Shown: piece by piece, positions 30,741 through 43,545 of the stretch | Layout: every line of letters begins with the position of its first letter | Position numbering within the stretch: the stretch's first letter is position 1 | Assembly (NCBI RefSeq): GCF_050947875.1 | Contig: NC_134574.1 | Location: 158,416,199 to 158,480,198 of the forward strand | From: Dermacentor variabilis | Lineage: Eukaryota > Arthropoda > Arachnida > Ixodida > Ixodidae | Direction of reading: 5' to 3' | DNA: 64,000 nt | Notes under the pieces: model-generated | The model's database searches: none | Seen by the model: only the letters and a program-made list of their open reading frames with translations | What the model was told of the DNA's origin: nothing | Position numbers and translations under genes: made by a program

Positions 30741-33700
30741 AGCCTCCATCTTGCTGTGAACTTATCCTTGATATATGCTTAGAGGTGAGTAGGTTACAAG
30801 ATGCGAAGTGCACGATAAAAAAAAAAACCTTCAGCGAACGATACGAAAAAATATCCAAATTTATTTTTCACCTTAATTCACACTAATGATTGGACACAAT
30901 CGCAGACTCTTCGCGGCTGTGTTGGCTTGGAACTTGTACAATTGTTTTAGCGTATATGACGTACAAGCGATCGAAATCAGCTCGGTAGGTGGCGGTTGGT
31001 AGCAAAGCATTGCAACACGCCATCGCTGGTATCTGTGGCCCAGGATGACACAATCGCTGTGTTGCAGTACAGCATTCGTTTCTGACTAGTTTTACTGTTG
31101 GGATGTAGGAAATACTGTAATGCGATAAAGAAATAATCGTGAGGGTTGGATTCATGGCTCGTATTATCGAATAGATTAAGACGACAGGATCCTTGACCAG
31201 GTATGGAAGCTACAGATGGCCTTGATGGCTGGGACGCTTGAAGCGCAATAATTAAGCGACGATAAAACGAGGAAAGTTGTTCCGTAGATGTTTGACAAAA
31301 GGATTTGTTTTGTATGGACAAGAACGATAGCGCCGACGAGTAATCTATGTTTGGACGCATTAGTGATTCAGTGCGATGAGCCGCTTGCTGTATCGAAAGC
31401 TTTTACCTCGACGTCTGGCCGTCTGGCTAAGAAATCGACCCTTGAAGCTGTTAAACTCTGCTTCGAACAGAGACGACAGCAATCAACTCGAGCTCATAAG
31501 AAAAGGAGCACGCAGCGTTATATTTGGTTTATTATAAACATTCTTTATTGTTCTGTCATTTCGAAAAAATATAGATATAATATTGAAAATGAGAAGAAAA
31601 GTTTCTCTCGTTCAAAAAATATGAACAAAGATCCAACGAGAACACCGCTACGTTTCTTTTTTTCGCTATCTTTAACGACGAAAAGGCATTTCCACGAAAA
31701 CAGTGAGCTGTTCGCAAACATTCAACAAGACACATGACAAAGCACGCACAAAAAGAGATTCACCGGCACAACCGCGACATTGGCGCAACCATGTCACATT
31801 ATATATAACCTAAATTTTTCTTTACATGAAACAGGCAACGCTGATGCCTTTTGGAAGCACACCGGTATAGATTACTAGCACAGCGTCTCTGCTAGCTCAT
31901 TTAGCGTATTGCTTTGGGCCCGGTCTTCAACAAGGGTCTTCAACATTCATTCACACGCATATTCAGTCACACAGCGAACCATCCCCGAACAAATAAACTA
32001 AGGGACATGTTTTTTTTTTCTTATGTAACGTATTGCACTTCATGACCTCCAGCAGTGGCCAATATACAGTATATTTGCTCTCGCGTTCAAGAAAATTTTG
32101 TGCATATGTGGTTTCGGAAGTCATTTTTATTTAACGATACTTTTCTGCATGTTTCTTTTGCTGTGCGAAGCATTGAACAGTTTGGCTAAGCATGCGTTTC
32201 GAAAAGAAAAAAAGCGCCTCATTTTTTTACCGAGTATCGTATCACAGTGATAAGAAAACAAATGGAGACAAGTGAACTACTGCGGACATAGTGTTAGTTT
32301 GAGCACGTACGCTGATTATTCTTTATCATGTTGAAATCATCCATTGACATAATACTCTCCTGCTCTGCGCTTCTGCGCAGGAGGCTAAGAATACCACTGA
32401 TTGCTTATAAAGCCCTTGTAATATATCTCTAGTCATACTTTCTAAGTGTAATAAGCCCAAACACTTCTTTTTTTTATCTATAAGCCCTGATTATGGTGAC
32501 ACCGACTTCCACAGGTAATTTTACTTGTCCATATACATGTGAACTACAACATGCTGTCATGGTCTTTTATTAGATCTGAAGTTTTGGCGTCCCCCCCCCC
32601 CGTTACCGAGCTTAGCAATCTACTACACACTTTATCTTATCTTCCACGTGTTTCCGCAACGAACCAAATGCAACGTCACAAATACTCGAGTTTACATTCG
32701 TTCTTATAATACACAACAAGAATACAAAGTGCAAGCTACGACCTTCAGCTGATCGGAGAGACATACCGTAAAGCAGCGCACCGAACTCTTTCGTCCTGTT
32801 TTTTTAAGGAGAAACGCCTGTTGAAATCCACGGCCAGCGTGTTTTCAACGTCGCATTTGAGACCGAAAGCTTGCAAAACACAAATCATAAGTCACGTGTA
32901 CATCGATGCTCTTTCACCGGTAGATAGTAGCCGTTGACGCTGGAATGTATTTAGAAGCTCGCCAGAAACTAACCATAGTTGCGCTGGCTCCCTCGTCTTC
33001 AGTCGCATAGCATATTGTATAGCAGTAAAAGATGGACGATGAGACACGAATGCCTGTCGTGCTTGTCCAATATGGCACGCATTCGTTGAGTGTCTATAAA
33101 ACCAGCAATTAATGAGAGCTTAGAAGCACTTTTCAAAATCAAAGCATGCTTGCACATAAGTCACTGTTCGTTCCAGCGTCAATTCTACGTAGTTCGTTAT
33201 GTTGCTGAATTCACTAAACACTGCAGATTGCAGGGATAAATGCAGAGAACTGAGGCAACAAATAAACAAACAAATTTGAACAAGGGTATGGTGATATGTA
33301 TATTCAACATAGCTGTACTTTAGATATGCATACTTTGAGAGAGCAGAAAGCTCTTTTAAAAGCGCTTCTTTTTTCTTCAATTTCTTCGCGGCAGACTTGC
33401 CTCAACAAGCCCGGAACCATTTATAACTTGGAAAAGTAGAAATATGCGTAGTCGGCGACAACCTGAGGATTTCAAAGAGGATTGGTAGTGATGCGCCAGG
33501 TAATTATGTTCGCTAATTTTCGTGGAAACTTTTTCGATGTCGGTGCTTCTTGGTAACTGCACGCGTTTTCGAGCGCTGAGGTTGTACTAAAATTGATTGG
33601 TTGTCACAGAGTATGGCAAGCGTAGAAACAGGAGAATTGGTAGCGGCCCTGCGAACTTGTTCATTCTTCAATCGAAACCCGATTCCATTCGTCGCTTTAC

Positions 33701-34545
33701 GCCTTTAAGTGGTTACGCTTCCCGTATCCTAAATCACCGCACGGTCAAGGCATAGAAAACTAGCTTTTGGACGGACTAGATTGCAAGTTCACCATACATT
33801 TCTCGTTGAGCGTGGACATATGCGACATTCGCGTGTATATAGGCCGTGGCACGTACAACGGTAGCTTTCCCAGCTCTTCAGTTATGGCACGGCTGAAGAA
33901 TCCACTCTTCGCTGTGAGCATCGAGATAAAGCCGTATTAGCGTTCATCAAATGCGCCGTCGCGGCAAGCAAGAAAGTTCGAGTACAGTTTTCTACAGAAC
34001 ATTACGTGTGTATAGCGAACGTCGCATCAGCTGTTATCCGCATCTAAGAAAGCGTTGAGATTCTCAAGGCACTGCTACGAAGCCACACGGGTTGGGCAAA
34101 ACCAAACTTCGTCAAATTACTTACACTATGTTTGACACATTCTCATGTACAGATCATCACGGGAGTGAAAAAAAAGAAAGAAAAAGTAATTTCGTTGGGA
34201 TATATGCAAAAGGCACAACAATCCTCCGGAGATCCTGCTCCGAGAAATGAACGGCTTATCTGACACAAAGTCCATCTTCATCAACAACCGCCTCTAGAAA
34301 GCCAGTCCATGAGCCATGCGTGTGGCACGAACACAGCGCGATGTTCCGCAGCACCGACGAATCTGAAAGCGCGCAGGGCAGTTCGTAAGAGTCGACTCGT
34401 CCTCGCTTCGGTTGCTCAACCTTGCACAATTTCATCAGCATGGTCCCCGCGCGTGCACCGGCAACACTGTCATTACAACGTACACAACACGTCACCGCTG
34501 GCCTGAAGCTTTCGTTTGCGTCCAAGACCTGTTGTTGCGTCCATT

Positions 34546-35379
34546 TCACGGCGTCGGCGCGTCGCTGAGCTGGAGACTCTCGCCGTCGGATTCGAGAATC
34601 ATGCCGACCAGGTCGGAGCTCATCAGGAGCGGGTCGTCCCCAAAGTCGAGGCTCGATTCGAGCGAGTCGATGCTCTGCACCGAGTCGACTTCGGAAGAGT
34701 TCTCTTCGGTTTCGTTCGCCTCCCTCAGCATCTGGCTCAGCGCAGCGATGTAGTTGACCGCGAGCCTGAGCGTGGTGATCTTGGTGAGCTTGCTGTTCTC
34801 ACCGTTCTTGTCCGGCACGCAGGCCGGAGGTAGCATCGGGACGGCAGCCCGAAGTTCTTCGAAGGCCCGGTTGATCTCCTGCATGCGGCATCGCTCGCGG
34901 GCATTGGCTGTTTTCCTCCGGTACTTGGACAGCGGCGGAGGCTTCTGCTTTGGCTTGGGATCCCTCTTGTGACTCTGCTGCTGCTGTTGCTGCTGTTGTT
35001 GGTGTTGTTTGCGCCTCTGTTCCGTCTCAATGCGAATCTGGACCGACCGTGGCCTCAGGTTGTAGTCTGGGTTGAGTCGACACGACCGCTGGGGACGCCC
35101 ACTAGCCGTCTGGACCACCGGTGATGACGTCGCCGAGGTCACGGTGCTCGAGACGGCGCCGACGACGTCCATGGCCGGAGCTGGCTGCGTCGTCTGGAAC
35201 GCCAAGGCGCTGCTCGACGCAGAAGACGCCGTCGGCTGTTGGGCAGTCGTTGTCGCCGTCGCTTGCAGGACGACATCGGCGGGGTTGAATGGTGGATACT
35301 CGATTGGTGTTGAGAAGTTTAGATCGGACGGAAAGTTGAGCTCGAGGAAGGACTCGAGCGCGACGCTGTCTACATCCAT
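34546..35379 (-). CDS. bHLH transcription factor, Delilah/Taxi-like
   Basis: A 277-aa nuclear protein expected to bind E-boxes as a dimer. The bHLH is at residues 154-220. Its basic region RRKTANARERCRM includes the E-box-reading Glu162. Helix 1 is about 167-181, an unusually long loop about 182-197 (with a proline cluster), and helix 2 about 198-218. The N-terminal half is low-complexity (Thr/Ser/Ala), with an aromatic-acidic start and a Gln/His run at 126-135 from a CAG-type tract. A Lys/Pro-rich hinge precedes the domain, and the C-terminus is acidic and serine-rich. The SKYRRKTANARER start and long loop best match, by memory, the Delilah family; a Fer/Ptf-like identity is possible. ATG 35379 is chosen because its context (CAACATGG) is good and a 3' splice site lies 61 bp upstream. 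In Drosophila, Delilah acts in muscle-attachment cells and the wing. Confidence 0.85.
   Translation of the reverse strand: MDVDSVALESFLELNFPSDLNFSTPIEYPPFNPADVVLQATATTTAQQPTASSASSSALAFQTTQPAPAMDVVGAVSSTVTSATSSPVVQTASGRPQRSCRLNPDYNLRPRSVQIRIETEQRRKQHQQQQQQQQQSHKRDPKPKQKPPPLSKYRRKTANARERCRMQEINRAFEELRAAVPMLPPACVPDKNGENSKLTKITTLRLAVNYIAALSQMLREANETEENSSEVDSVQSIDSLESSLDFGDDPLLMSSDLVGMILESDGESLQLSDAPTP
34971..35010 (-). repeat. CAG/CAA-type tract in the bHLH gene
   Basis: An interrupted (CTG)n on the plus strand encodes the Gln/His run of the bHLH protein. Such tracts vary in length between individuals. Confidence 0.8.
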
Positions 35380-35440
35380 GTTGGGTATTGGCTTCCGAGA
35401 GTCAGCTCCGCTCGTTCGCCTGGATCTCGGCTCTCCCGAT

Positions 35441-35470
35441 CTGCAGCAACGAAAGAAAAAAAAAAGGTTC
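35441..35470 (-). other. 3' splice site upstream of the bHLH start
   Basis: On the minus strand a run CCTTTTTTTTTTCTTTCG leads into TTGCTGCAG, ending at 35441, an ideal polypyrimidine tract and AG. The exon would start at 35440, giving a 61-nt untranslated stretch before ATG 35379. A further 5' exon and promoter must lie upstream (higher coordinates). The reading frame stays open through the exon start, so a spliced N-terminal extension cannot be excluded. Confidence 0.7.
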
Positions 35471-38400
35471 TTGAGTTTCGTGAAAGTTAAGAAGGGTGAC
35501 ATTTTTGCTCACGCATTTACGAAGCTACCGAGCAGTGATTGGATTATTAGTGCTCCCGTATTGCTAAGAGAACGCAGCAGACTAAACGAAGATTCTGCAG
35601 ACGTTAGAAACTGCTTGTAGAAGTCTTGTGTCCGCTATAAAGAAATCACTACATAAAGTCAGCTGCGGTTGCAGGGGAGCAGTTGAGCGGTTTGCTACGT
35701 TAGTTGCCCCCATCATTAAGCACGAATGGACTCCATTGAAAAACATGCCTCGTGAATACGTCAGGATAACTGCTTTAACGGCTAGAGAATGTTATTTAGA
35801 AATTCATGCGTCTCCAGTGGACAGCTTCTTTTCCATGTTGCTGTAGATATCGGTGCTCTGGAACTGTCGCATACCGACGGACGCAAACCACCGGTATAGT
35901 TAACTAACGTCTACTAAATAACACGAATTCATGCTTTTTGTCCCGTTAAGGTTTGTAGACAACACTCATTGCATAGAAAAAAAAGACTCACGGAGACACC
36001 GGTTATCATGAGCTGATGTCATCTTGCGAAAAATGACCACAGTTATATGTCTCCGACGTTGTGTACGACGCAGGACATATTTGCTGCACCATCGCAGACT
36101 GACATGATCGCTTAGTCACCGATTGTCGCGAAGCTAGTTCGTTCACGGATTCACGGAACTTGCTTGGATTCACGGAACTTGCTATAAACTAAACCGCCGG
36201 TTTCATAGAAGACAATAACTTTGCTCATAAGTGGCAGAAAGGTACCGTTAAGCATTATCATATAGCTGTCGGACGCGGCAAATGCTGACCGTTTTGTAAA
36301 ACCACTGATCCGCCTGTAGCTTCGCAACAGTCACACATCAAGAAGCGGCTCGTTAACTCACTGGCTGCTATTGTGTTTCTTCGTCGCAAATATATTAACT
36401 GCGCCAGCTGGCAGCGTCCCCTCCTAGACCTTTTCGAGTTACAGAATTGCGCGCCGAAAGGCACCGAGTGGTTTACGAAAATTCATCTAGTAGTACTTCT
36501 AGCGAAGTGTTTTCTGCGACGTGCCCGAGGACAATTATGCTGTGAGCTATTCCCTTTTCTGACCTTTGTCTCTCTATTTCGAGGCCCGGGTGCCATTGGC
36601 CACGGACTTGGTCACAGACCTGGCGCAGTGATTCATTACCGTCCCTCTCACGAAAACGGTGCAACGTCGTGGACGCTATCGGGGTGTTGTAAGCTATAGT
36701 CGAAGAGCACAGTTCTCTAGGTCGTTACCAAGTTATTGTCGGGTGCGTTCCCTCCCCTTTATAAAACTTAATTTATACAGTCTTCAGGTTGCCATTGTCT
36801 CACGTTGACTTCGTCGGCTTCTTGTAGACCTATCGTTTTGGCGGTAAGAATCGTGCGCCATTTTTTTTAGACCAAGATTTATAAACAAATACACCTCCTT
36901 TATTCTAAGCCTGTTCTATATGGTTTCGGTCCGATTGTTTGTCGAAATTGATTGACAATCACCCATAAAAGTGTGCCAGACCATGAGTACGTGAGGGTGG
37001 GTCTCAAACATGTTTAACGGAGTGAAACATCTGTCCGCTTTCTATAAGCGATACAAATATTGTTGCAACGGTGTGCTCATCGGGTCCCAAAAAAGATAGT
37101 CCAAATCGTGATGTGATATTTAGTGAATATATGAGGTGATATTCAGACAAAATATTTTCAGCAGGCGTGTGAGCTCGAACTTTACTTGCTAGATAATTCC
37201 CCTTAGCTGTTTCGGCGTGTAGTGCTCCTTTATGTGCTCAGTGAAAAACAAAAACGTGGGTCAGCGCAGATACGTCAATGTCGTTGTCCTTTCATGAAAT
37301 GCGCGTCTTGAATCATACCTTATCCAGCGCAAAATGCCCGGGGCTTTGCTGAACCGATTAGTGACGTGCAAGCACGCCAACCCATAGGCTCGTCCTTCGC
37401 GCCACTTCGAGGCAATTATACGAAAAGCAAAAAATTCTGTGATGACGGCCTGTAGTGCGTTTGCGATCCGTAAATCCACAAAAGTTAATCCACACTGACT
37501 GCGTCTGTTAAGATCCACTAGCAAGTGGGAACCCTTGTGACTGAGTGCGCAACGGACGCTTGAGGGCATCCGTGCGTACTGCGAGCTTAATCTTTGCACT
37601 TCTTTCCCATTTTATTGTTCCCTCTCTGCCTATTCACAGTGCAGGATGACCAGCCGAGCTCAACCTACTTAATTTCGAGGATGACGTAGGCCCTCGTCGG
37701 GGCGCGCGAGCGCCCAACTGCAGGCACAAATAGAGCTTGCTCCAATCCATTCCAATCCAATTCCTGCCTTATCACCCCCGTCTCCTCTATCTGTTACCCT
37801 TGTCTCCGGGGGACAAAGTCGCTGACAGAACGATGTTCGCGATCAGTGTTGGCCAACGCGTTGTCTACATGTGACATGTCACACTGGTCCGCAACCTTTC
37901 TACACGACACTGCGGCAGCCGAAAGGCTGGCTTTCGCGTGCCCTATACAGCCTTGCGACACCACAGTTCAAGCCTCCGAGCCACTGCACGGTTTTCTTGT
38001 CGAAACAGATTACGGAGGCCTCGGCCCACGTATCGAGACGGCGAGACCGTGGGGGTGACCCCGGCGGCACGAGTCCTGTCGACTGCGCCACCACTCGAGC
38101 TGCCTACGCCGACCGCCTCGCCGGCGCCGCAGACGCAATCGCTGGCGCCGCGTCTCCTGGTTGGCCGCGTCGCGTCTTTTCAAAATGCGCGATCGCGATT
38201 CGCCCTTCCAGTCTGCGCGCAGGTACGTGTAGTGGCATTCGCGTGAAGGAATCGTGCTTGCTGTGGAGGCCGGCCTATCTGTCTCAAGCCGCGCGGACGT
38301 CATTCACGTTCTTTTCCTGAAAAAGTTGGGCTCTAATTCGCAAATGTTTTCGTTCGTAAGTGCTCTTTACCACTGGTGGACTGTCTTCGCTAATGTTAAG

Positions 38401-38566
38401 TTCGTTGTCACCATTCGCCGGCGTTTCTTCTTAGGGACAGTAAGAACAGTAATACCGGTTCTCTTGTGCACAGGTCATGTCTGCCGCTTCATATAGAACT
38501 TGCGTACCCTATATAGTCTTACGTCATCCGATATCCGTGCCTGAGACCAAGTCGAACTTGGCCGCA
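35471..38566. other. Upstream region of the bHLH gene, presumed intron and 5' flank
   Basis: It should hold the intron and 5' exon of the bHLH gene, but neither was located. A direct repeat of GGATTCACGGAACTTGCT lies at about 36148-36183. A GC-rich block at about 38030-38230 ends in GCGCAG followed by GTACGTG, a donor-like site on the plus strand. No protein family is recognised in it. Confidence 0.4.
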
Positions 38567-38902
38567 CCAGCTGAAGACCTGCGCCAGACTCCGACTGCTG
38601 CTGAAGCGCCACGTACGCCACATTAAGGAGGAATTGTACTCGTCGGCAATTCACCATATGGGGGGGGGGTGCCACCTCCAAGAACAAAGACGACGCGGAC
38701 TAGACTCGCCATAAAATATAGTTTTCTTCTTACCCCTACCAGCTGAAGACTTGGCGCCAGACTCCGACTGCTGCTGAAGCGCCACGTACGCCACATTAAG
38801 GAGGAATTGTACTCGTCGGCAATTCACCATAGGGGGGGTGCCACCTCCAAGAACAAAGACGACGTGGACTAGACTCGCCATAAAATATAGTTTTCTTCTT
38901 AA
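38567..38902. repeat. 172-bp tandem duplication
   Basis: Units start at about 38567 and 38739. Both run from CCAGCTGAAGAC through CGACTGCTGCTGAAGCGCC and GGAGGAATTGTACTCGTCGG to AGTTTTCTTCTTA. They differ mainly in a G run (ten against seven) and a few substitutions. The sequence reads open on the minus strand, but no protein family is recognised. Confidence 0.85.
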
Positions 38903-40754
38903 CGCTTCCAGCACAGCTTTTTTTTTTTCAGAGGGCTGAGAAGCGGTAACCAGAACATCAATGCTTTTTTTTCCCGACAGGTTTTAAGACGTACTTCTTG
39001 AAAGTGGGGCTAATCACAGAAATTTTGGTAAAAGAATGTGACTTTATTAGTGATCTGTTTCAATCCTGCCAGTGGTGCTTAAGGCACAATTAAGAAGTAA
39101 ATTCGCGAAGCTTTGTTGTTTAGCCAACGTTACGCTGCAGTATGTTGTGGAAGTATTGTAATGTCAACCTTTTCAAGCAATTCAGCGAGATATGAGAGAA
39201 TCTCGCTATCTGACATCTGAGATATTAGTGAGCTTGTTCTAACCAAACAAGATCACCCATGTATATGCATCTCCCATGAATGTAAATCAGCGGTTTGTTC
39301 CCATGACGTCAGCAAATGACAACATTTAGCTGACTTACAAATTCTCGCACTAGCAGTAAGTTGCATGTTCTCACAAGTATGTGTCCATTTCAGTTACTTA
39401 AATATGTCACTCCTATGTTGGCTAGAGAGGGAGAGAGAGAAAGTTCTTTATGTTAGCTAACATATTATTGGTAGTGTTTGACGCCATTGCACCGCATTTT
39501 TGCACCGAAAAACAATCAAACGAATGACGCGTTAGAGTGAAACTGTTTTCTTGCACTCTCGATAGCGATCACGGGCACATTTTACTATCTTCCGATTGCA
39601 CGGTTCCCCCTTTTTTTTAATAAATACTCTGACATTTTCCTTCGTGTAGGTCTGGGCAAAGTACAGGATTTATCTTTAGTTTTTCTGTATTCAGAACTCC
39701 CTGCAAAGCTATCAGAAATTTCAATATCCTATGATTTCCTTAACCACCCTGTGTCTTCGTAACAAAGAATCGTAAACTTAATTTTTTTTCGCGTTATACT
39801 AAGTGAAGCATCCTCAATGTTCATTTTGAACCCGAGAGTTAATTCCCGCGCTTTTCATTTCTTCACTGAGCATTTTATTTTCCCTCGCGTTGTACAAAGC
39901 AGTCAAGAGAGGCTCCTTCAATGCCTCTGCGTTTCGGTTATACTGTTATGCGGTTATGACATCGGCACATAAATAACCTGTTCCTCAAACGCTTTGATGT
40001 TCTTTTTAGTGTGATAAAAACGCGAGCACTATTTGACGTCATCACACAAATATATGATCTGTCTGCGTCACGTATGTTGCAGTATTAGCCAGAGTGCTAT
40101 ACTATACTGCCGAGACCTCCTCCTCACTTGAGCTTTTCTTTTTTTTTTTTCCGATTCCAGTCAAGTCCTACAAACTCCTTGAATATGTGGGATGGAACGC
40201 CTATATATTTTCTTTCGTTAGCCCTACCCTCCACGTCGTTTGTCTTGTGCAGCAGTGTGCGGCGTACTCATTTATAATTCTCCACTCGACCTCAAAGAGA
40301 CACGAGCTCTGCTGGTTGCAGGAAAAAAAGAAGTTTAGTCACATAGCTCTGCCGCTTTATCGGTTTGTTTTTTATCATTCCGAGGCTTCTCTCGGCGGTT
40401 GTAGGTGTCCCCCTTGTCGGGTGATCGCAGCTCCGCCCTCGTAGCAAACGTTCTCTCCTTTTAGACTGGCGGACGTATCTCATGGGCGTCTACTCTTGGG
40501 CTGCATGCATAATTTCCCCACCGTCACAACAAAAAAGAAACCTGCTTTTTCAGCGTCCATCAAAGTCATTTTATGTGGCGGGTGCAAGCTTTTTGACTAG
40601 CTAAGCTTGACGCTGTTTGACCTGCGAAGAAACGATCACGTGCAACGAGCGTCACAAGCCACATTCGGACCGTCCTAGCAAAAAAGGAGAAAATCACTCA
40701 TAATTTTTTGAACAATTCTAGTTCGCTGCAACCCACCCATATATGTATATATAA

Positions 40755-40950
40755 GTGAAAATGATTTTCGCAACTTCGCGGTAATAATTGCTTTATTGCC
40801 CAACAGTTCCGGCCAGTGGTCCGCCCTTCGTCAGGTGTTACAGGCTTAATTTAAGATTTGCCTGTAACCCCAGGCGAAGGTCGGTCCGCCGACCGAAACT
40901 ATTAGGCAATAAAGCGAAGGTTGCCGCGATGTTGTGAAAATAATTTTCAC
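40755..40950. mobile_element. Fold-back repeat pair with Penelope-type hammerhead-like motifs
   Basis: Two roughly 90-bp copies face each other around a short AT-rich centre (about 40847-40860). The outer ends are GTGAAAATGATTTTC and GAAAATAATTTTCAC. The minus-strand copy keeps CTGACGA (40828-40834) but has GGAAC for GAAAC. The plus-strand copy keeps a perfect 6-bp stem (GGTCGG/CCGACC, 40879-40894) followed by GAAAC, but its CTGACGA is mutated. Both end in a GGCAATAAAGC-like block. Confidence 0.6.
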
Positions 40951-43456
40951 TCATTTATTCGTTGTCTGGCCCGTTGAACAACCCTATTGTATGTATATAA
41001 GAGAGAGAGAGAGAGAGAGTCGATCGCAGCACCGCTTTCCAATCCACTTTCTTTGGCATCATATGTGCACCAGATTTAGCCCTGTATCCCCTCATGCAAC
41101 AATCCCCTACGAACTCGCGGCGTTCCTACCGTACAGTTCCCATAAGTCGCATGCAATTACGGGACATGTGAGAAAAGTGGGATATGGATAGTCTCGACTG
41201 GGAATTCTTCGCTCTAGCGCATCATGCTTTTAGTAAACCACGCGTGCTGCGTATTTACCAGACTCTAGCAGTCACGTAGGCAATAAGTAGCCCTTTAGCA
41301 CTGCGCATCGCGCGGAATCCATAGCGTCCGGAGAGCTTCACTTGTCATACTCAAGTATTCCTCTTAGGAAACCCGCGTGAAATTTATCTTTAGTGATTTT
41401 AAGTATAGAGTGAGCTTACGCTGAACTCCTGTGTCCTTCTTTTCTGGGGTGCTTGCAGATTGCTACTATGGTACAAATATGCTGCAATAAAGAATGAGTA
41501 GGTGATTGCGTCTTCAAGTTTTTCGCATGTTTGCGCGAAGGGAACTACTGAAACCGCCGTTCTAATGCAAAATATTTCTGGCGGCTCCGTACTTTCTTAG
41601 GCGAGAGATTCTGAGCGTCTGTCGACAAGCATGCACGAATAGATTTCATACGTTTCGGCACGTCTGTATATGCTGTTGACTCTGAGGCTGGTTCCGAAGC
41701 GACCTCGAAGGACAATCGCGCAAGCCGTTTTCTTGTCTTACTTCTCCTCCTTCCATCTTTTCTTTTTCTTTTTTTACAGCACGAGGCTCAAACTGGCATC
41801 AAACTGTCACAACCGCGAAGACACGTTATTAGCTTACTTCAAACCTGTGACCCTGTATACGGAACTTTATAGGTTTCTTTTCGACAGTGTCTACGATTCG
41901 CGAAGTACGTGAAACAGCTTGGATACGTCTTTAAGCCGAACAGAAAACACTCATAATATGAGACAGCTAGTATACGTCTGCGGATAGCAGAGAAAACGCG
42001 CGTAGACAGCTATCATATCGTCTGCAGGCAGCACAGACAACGCGATGACAACCGTTCGCTAATTAAGCAGACAATCAAGGGCGCTGAGGCTCGCCGGCGT
42101 TGACATAGCCTTGTGCTGCACGTTGTGCGGTCGCTTGAAAGCGGTAGAACCGCGTTTGTCAAGGCACGTCGTTTGCTGCACGATGCACACGTATATAATC
42201 TGCCAATCGCGTTCGCTGGCTTGCCGAAGTGCCATAGTAAGCCCAGCCGCACACGAAAGCAATCCAATACGGCTGCTGCGCCGTCTAATGCGTGAGCCGC
42301 TGATTGGTTCAAGAAATTATTAAAAAAAGAACGAACGAGAAAAGAAAGAAGGTGGTCGCGGTTAGCGAATAAACTACGTTCTTTAGCGCCCTGTCACTCC
42401 GGTTGGTAACGGTATACTACACGGCACCTCTATGTGACAAGTAGAGCTAGACATAGTTAAAGAATAGAAACACAGCAAACAGAATTAAAAAAAAAATACG
42501 TTTAGTGAAGTGTGCGATCAGGAAAATCGTTTTTACTGCCTGTCAAGAACGTCACAGCTGTATCTTTGTTTTTTCATTGACTTTTTTAATTTTGTTGTTC
42601 ACGTCGTCGCCGTCGTTAGACCCGCCGATCGTCGCTCGCTGGCAACTCGCGGAAGCTGACAGCTTCCTCTTTCCGTTTTTTTTTTATTTTCCTCGCATTC
42701 GTTCTTCTTCTTCTTTACTTGACCTGGTGTACGGGTATTATTTTAGCCGCTACTTCGGCTCGTTCTCCAGGTATATACGGGTCCTGTTCGTAACGCGAAA
42801 TCACACGCGTTGAGCTGAGCCGACACCGCGACTCCGCTGAGAGTTGACGGTCGTGTGTCTGTGCGTACGTAGCAGCTTGACGGACTGTGACCAATCCCAC
42901 GAAGGACGTCCGCGATACGTTTCCCGCCGAACAGCGTGCCGCACCCATGGAGCCGACGCGGTGTCGTGAATATATGCCTCCCGTCGTTATCGAGTTTTTT
43001 TTTTCTTTTTGATTCCAATTTGGACCGCCCGTGGAGTCGGCGTCTTTAATTTTGCCGTCTTTTTCCTCTCGCATCTTGCGGAGCTGCGATCCAGGCGTAT
43101 ATGCTGCCTTGTTAGATTGGCAGGCGAGGTTTCTTCTATCGAATCGAGTCGTGCTTCCGTGAATGCAGCGGAAAATGTTGTAGCTTGTTCCAGCCTCTTC
43201 TGTGAGTTTACTCTTATCTTTCATTCGCAGTCTACCGTGACTTCTCGGGCTAATAGTCTTTCGAATGCCCTTCGGCTTAACGTGACAGAGTGGCAGAAGT
43301 GCCCGACGACATGTTGAGCGCCCAGGTTATATATTTAGTTCGTGCGCTTAAACTGGTGCGTCAGAGGCACACGAGAAGAGGCAAACAATCAAAAGAGCGC
43401 TAAAGCAAATGAAGTCAAAGAATAAATTTTAAAAAAAGAATAACGCGATTCAAATG

Positions 43457-43545
43457 ATTAACCGTGGTTGAACGAGAGCTTGATGTTGGAGCCACGTTGG
43501 AGCCACGTGTTTCAACGACGAGTCTTGCATTCGTCAGGAAAATGT
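43457..43545 (-). ncRNA. Hammerhead-like motif with an internal 11-bp duplication
   Basis: The minus strand reads CTGACGA (43531-43537), GAAA (43510-43513), then two copies of ACGTGGCTCCA in tandem, and continues into the flank shared with the copies at 4258 and 30661 (TCGTTCAACCAC). The duplication falls in the stem III region and would disturb the fold. Confidence 0.5.

Larger units (their letters stand above)
29057..34545. other. Gene-poor span, including the likely 3' flank of the bHLH gene
   Basis: Apart from the CCAAT/TATA pair at 29703 and the hammerhead-like motif at 30661, nothing is recognised. There is a 10-base poly-C at about 32591. The few hundred bases below 34546 should contain the bHLH 3' UTR; no clear polyadenylation signal was picked out. 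Confidence 0.5.

Noticed and set aside
33830..33950. TATA and initiator-like pair with an 18-codon frame
   Set aside because: The spacing from TATA to the TCAGTT initiator is too long, and no gene follows.
34256..34549. 97-codon minus-strand frame just after the bHLH stop
   Set aside because: It lies in the expected 3' UTR, overlaps the bHLH stop in another frame, and has no family resemblance.
36473..36664. Short charged minus-strand frame that looked like part of a retroelement ORF1
   Set aside because: The resemblance is vague, it is only 63 codons long, and no neighbouring element sequence supports it.
42715..43224. 169-codon minus-strand frame
   Set aside because: No recognisable domain, low-complexity charged stretches, and overlap with equally open frames on the plus strand.
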